From NCBI GenBank assembly GCA_000961805.1, contig LADV01000324.1:1-16539 (forward strand): a DNA stretch of 16,539 nucleotides. The letters are read 5' to 3'. This document shows, piece after piece, positions 15,064-16,539 of this stretch. The DNA comes from Peptococcaceae bacterium BRH_c23 (lineage in GTDB: Bacteria; Bacillota_B; Desulfitobacteriia; Desulfitobacteriales; Desulfitobacteriaceae). The position numbers were made by a program, and so were the translations under genes. Each line of letters begins with the position of its first letter. Positions within the stretch are counted from its first letter, which is position 1. The notes under the pieces are model-generated. The model was not told where the DNA came from, did not search any database, and worked only from the letters and a program-made list of their open reading frames with translations.

Positions 15064-16299
15064 CTAACCCGCCATCCTCCTCTCAGTTAATATAGTTTTT
15101 CTTTTCTCAATTAGCTTGAGCGATTTGCAGCTAACACTCCCTTTGTTTACCTTAGTCCCGTCTAGCGTTCTAATGTCAAAGAAGCCACTGTTTCTTCGTC
15201 CAAAGATATAGTAAAGCCTCCCTTGATACTGAACCTTATCAAATAGCCTAAATCCTTTAACCTCGTATTGAGCTCGATTTAGCTTCTTAACACCACCTTT
15301 TAAGAGGTTTACTTTGTGAATTTGCCTATTGTGGCACCTTACTTTCTTCAAGAAGTAGAAGTGGTCTAGCCTTTCAACTAGGGGGTTACCGCTTATGCAT
15401 AATGCATCAATCCTGTGTTCTTTTGGCAAGCTATGGGTGATTCTTGTGTTTTTAGTGATATAGCCATACGTCATACTTACGGCTGGATATAGTTTTTTCA
15501 GTTTGTTGTAAAAACTCCACCTCATAATCCCCATGAAGGTAGCGTCCTTGAACGTTTGTCCTCGCTTGAGGTTTAACTTCAACTTGCCTTTATGGAAGTC
15601 GTCGTGGCATTCTTCACAAAGCGTAATGAGATTACTGGGTGAATCTCCACCAATTTTCCTAGATTCAATATGATGGACATTGAGTATCTTATTTTTACAA
15701 CCTTTTTTACCATGACAGTGATGTCCATCCCTGAATAGAACATACTCTCTAACGTTCCAAAAATCCATTTGCTCGCCTTGTTGGTAAGCTACGCCACTGA
15801 TGCTGGGGTTTTTGATTTTCTGGATATCAAAGCTAGCAACTTCAACGATTATATTTGACACAGGCAGTATCTTATAAACCTTGCTAACTATCGTTAAATG
15901 CGTTAGGATTTTGTTTTCAATAGAGGGTGCTAACCATCCCTTGTTTTTACTCTTCACTCGATTTGAGAATCGTGGTTTCCTGTATCTCAGCCTATTTCTT
16001 CTCGTTCGTCGGTTCTGTCTTCGAGTAGATAATAAATCAACGATGTCGTTCCTTAGTTGCACTTCTGCCGAAAACAACTCTTTCTTAGTGGTTGTTGCCG
16101 TTAGACCAACGACTTTACTCCCTGCGTCAACGCCAAGGATGATTTCTTGCTTATACCCACTTGAACCGTGTAATAGCTGAATCGTAAAGGGTTCTGTTTT
16201 AATGACCTTTGCCTTGTCCTGCTTCAAGAGTTTTCTTGCTTTAGAAGGACTACAAGGCATTAATGGTTCACTCTTTTGATTTAAAACATAGACTAACAT
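15064..16299 (-). CDS. iscB: IscB RNA-guided nuclease
   Basis: A 411-aa IscB protein, the transposon-encoded nuclease family from which Cas9 is thought to descend; it uses an omega-RNA to cut DNA. Domains in order: PLMP motif (12-15) in the N-terminal domain; RuvC-I with D58 (GVDAGS); an arginine-rich bridge helix (about 92-114); RuvC-II with E153 (VEVASFD); an inserted HNH domain (about 190-245) with H209-H210, N223 and zinc cysteines C195, C201, C228 and C231; RuvC-III with HRID (295-298); and a C-terminal region (about 330-395) expected to contact the target-adjacent motif. All catalytic residues are present, so it is probably active. AAAGGAG lies about nine bases before the ATG. The stop is three bases from an ATG in frame with the molybdenum hydroxylase. 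It is neither TnpB, which lacks the HNH insertion, nor Cas9, which has a large recognition lobe. Confidence 0.93.
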   Translation of the reverse strand: MLVYVLNQKSEPLMPCSPSKARKLLKQDKAKVIKTEPFTIQLLHGSSGYKQEIILGVDAGSKVVGLTATTTKKELFSAEVQLRNDIVDLLSTRRQNRRTRRNRLRYRKPRFSNRVKSKNKGWLAPSIENKILTHLTIVSKVYKILPVSNIIVEVASFDIQKIKNPSISGVAYQQGEQMDFWNVREYVLFRDGHHCHGKKGCKNKILNVHHIESRKIGGDSPSNLITLCEECHDDFHKGKLKLNLKRGQTFKDATFMGIMRWSFYNKLKKLYPAVSMTYGYITKNTRITHSLPKEHRIDALCISGNPLVERLDHFYFLKKVRCHNRQIHKVNLLKGGVKKLNRAQYEVKGFRLFDKVQYQGRLYYIFGRRNSGFFDIRTLDGTKVNKGSVSCKSLKLIEKRKTILTERRMAG

Positions 16300-16485
16300 A
16301 AAGCCTATCTCCTTTCAGAGTTAACTATCCTTAGACAAAGTTACATAAGTTTGTCATGTCTAACACACTGTTTCTACCACGCAAAACTGTTTAATGTTAG
16401 ACCATAGAGCCGTAGATTAGGATAAACGTCCACGGGTATGATGGCTTACATAACGTAGCAAGTTAATGCTTAGTCTAGTCAACCT

Positions 16486-16511
16486 GTGGCTTGTAGTTAC
16501 CTACAAGCCAC
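16486..16511 (-). repeat. perfect 11-bp hairpin with GNRA-type loop in the element left end
   Basis: GTGGCTTGTAG and CTACAAGCCAC are perfect complements around a 4-base loop that reads GTAA on the minus strand. Its CCAC end (16508-16511) is also the outer arm of the left-end hairpin, so the full forms of the two hairpins cannot coexist. Confidence 0.8.
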
Positions 16512-16530
16512 TATCCCTTTAGGGTAGTGG
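16508..16530 (-). repeat. left-end hairpin of the IscB element
   Basis: An exact copy of the 23-nt bulged palindrome at 15021-15043, in the same orientation, with no identity in the bases on either side. It marks the 5' side of the element relative to iscB. Confidence 0.85.
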
Positions 16531-16539
16531 TTGTTGACC

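Larger units (their letters stand above)
15021..16530 (-). mobile_element. IS200/IS605-type element carrying iscB, no transposase
   Basis: The element is bounded by two identical 23-nt bulged hairpins and contains only iscB and a structured non-coding segment. In iscB orientation the left end is near 16530 and the right end near 15021. IS200/IS605 hairpins are subterminal, so the true tips may lie a few to about 20 bases outside these limits. No tnpA gene is present in the span, so the element would depend on a transposase supplied from elsewhere. There are no terminal inverted repeats and no evident target duplication, as expected for single-strand peel-and-paste transposition. Confidence 0.8.
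16305..16539 (-). ncRNA. candidate omega-RNA of IscB
   Basis: IscB omega-RNAs are encoded directly upstream of the iscB start, with the guide at the 5' end derived from DNA flanking the left end. Here about 230 nt upstream of iscB has no convincing gene and many inverted repeats: the left-end hairpin (16508-16530), an 11-bp perfect hairpin with a GTAA loop on the RNA strand (16486-16511), an outer GTCAAC/GTTGAC pairing (16478-16483 with 16533-16538), an 8-bp repeat (16358-16365 with 16395-16402) and a rival 7-bp pairing (16331-16337 with 16357-16363). The size is close to that of studied IscB omega-RNAs. The guide would lie at or past the right edge of the window. Exact ends are unknown. Confidence 0.6.

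Noticed and set aside
15064..16299. The nuclease gene as TnpB, Cas9 or a plain HNH endonuclease
   Set aside because: An HNH domain sits between RuvC-II and RuvC-III and a PLMP motif is present, which excludes TnpB and free HNH enzymes; at 411 aa with no recognition lobe and no CRISPR array it is not Cas9.

Overview
The window looks like a low-GC, Gram-positive, anaerobic chromosome, most like Clostridia of the Desulfosporosinus/Desulfitobacterium type. This is inferred from strong AGGAGG-type ribosome binding sites, DegV and family-5 peptide-binding lipoproteins, a molybdenum hydroxylase and general protein style; no marker gene fixes the species. Every gene I accept lies on the minus strand, so transcription runs from high to low coordinates.

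In transcription order, the right edge (16539 to 15021) holds an IS200/IS605-type element carrying an intact IscB nuclease, the ancestor-like relative of Cas9. It has no transposase in view. Two identical 23-nt hairpins with a bulged T mark its ends (15021-15043 and 16508-16530). The roughly 230 nt between the left hairpin and the iscB start is gene-free and rich in inverted repeats, as expected for the omega-RNA that guides IscB. The element sits directly against the start of a molybdenum hydroxylase large subunit (12724-15003), which has no recognisable ribosome binding site of its own at the likely native start. A terminator follows that gene.

Next come a membrane sensor kinase and a response regulator (12506 to 10552), coupled by an ATGA overlap and driven by an extended -10 promoter. 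They are followed by a complete dipeptide/oligopeptide (possibly nickel) ABC importer: lipoprotein, two permeases and two ATPases (10406 to 4748). A strong intrinsic terminator lies between the binding-protein gene and the permease genes, and a 16-bp perfect hairpin closes the operon. The two-component pair may sense a small molecule and control the importer; this is inferred from adjacency only.

The left part is housekeeping or unassigned: a MazG-type pyrophosphohydrolase, a short MetE-like protein with zinc ligands, an unusual 121-aa protein made of two 8-cysteine repeats, a DegV fatty-acid-binding protein, a 54-aa single-span membrane protein, and a GalE epimerase. The galE stop codon lies inside a TACTT pentanucleotide array that runs off the left edge.

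No tRNA, rRNA or CRISPR array was seen, and no gene-free stretch exceeds 300 bases. The most interesting system here is the IscB/omega-RNA element and its junction with the molybdenum hydroxylase gene; the duplicated cysteine-rich protein comes second.
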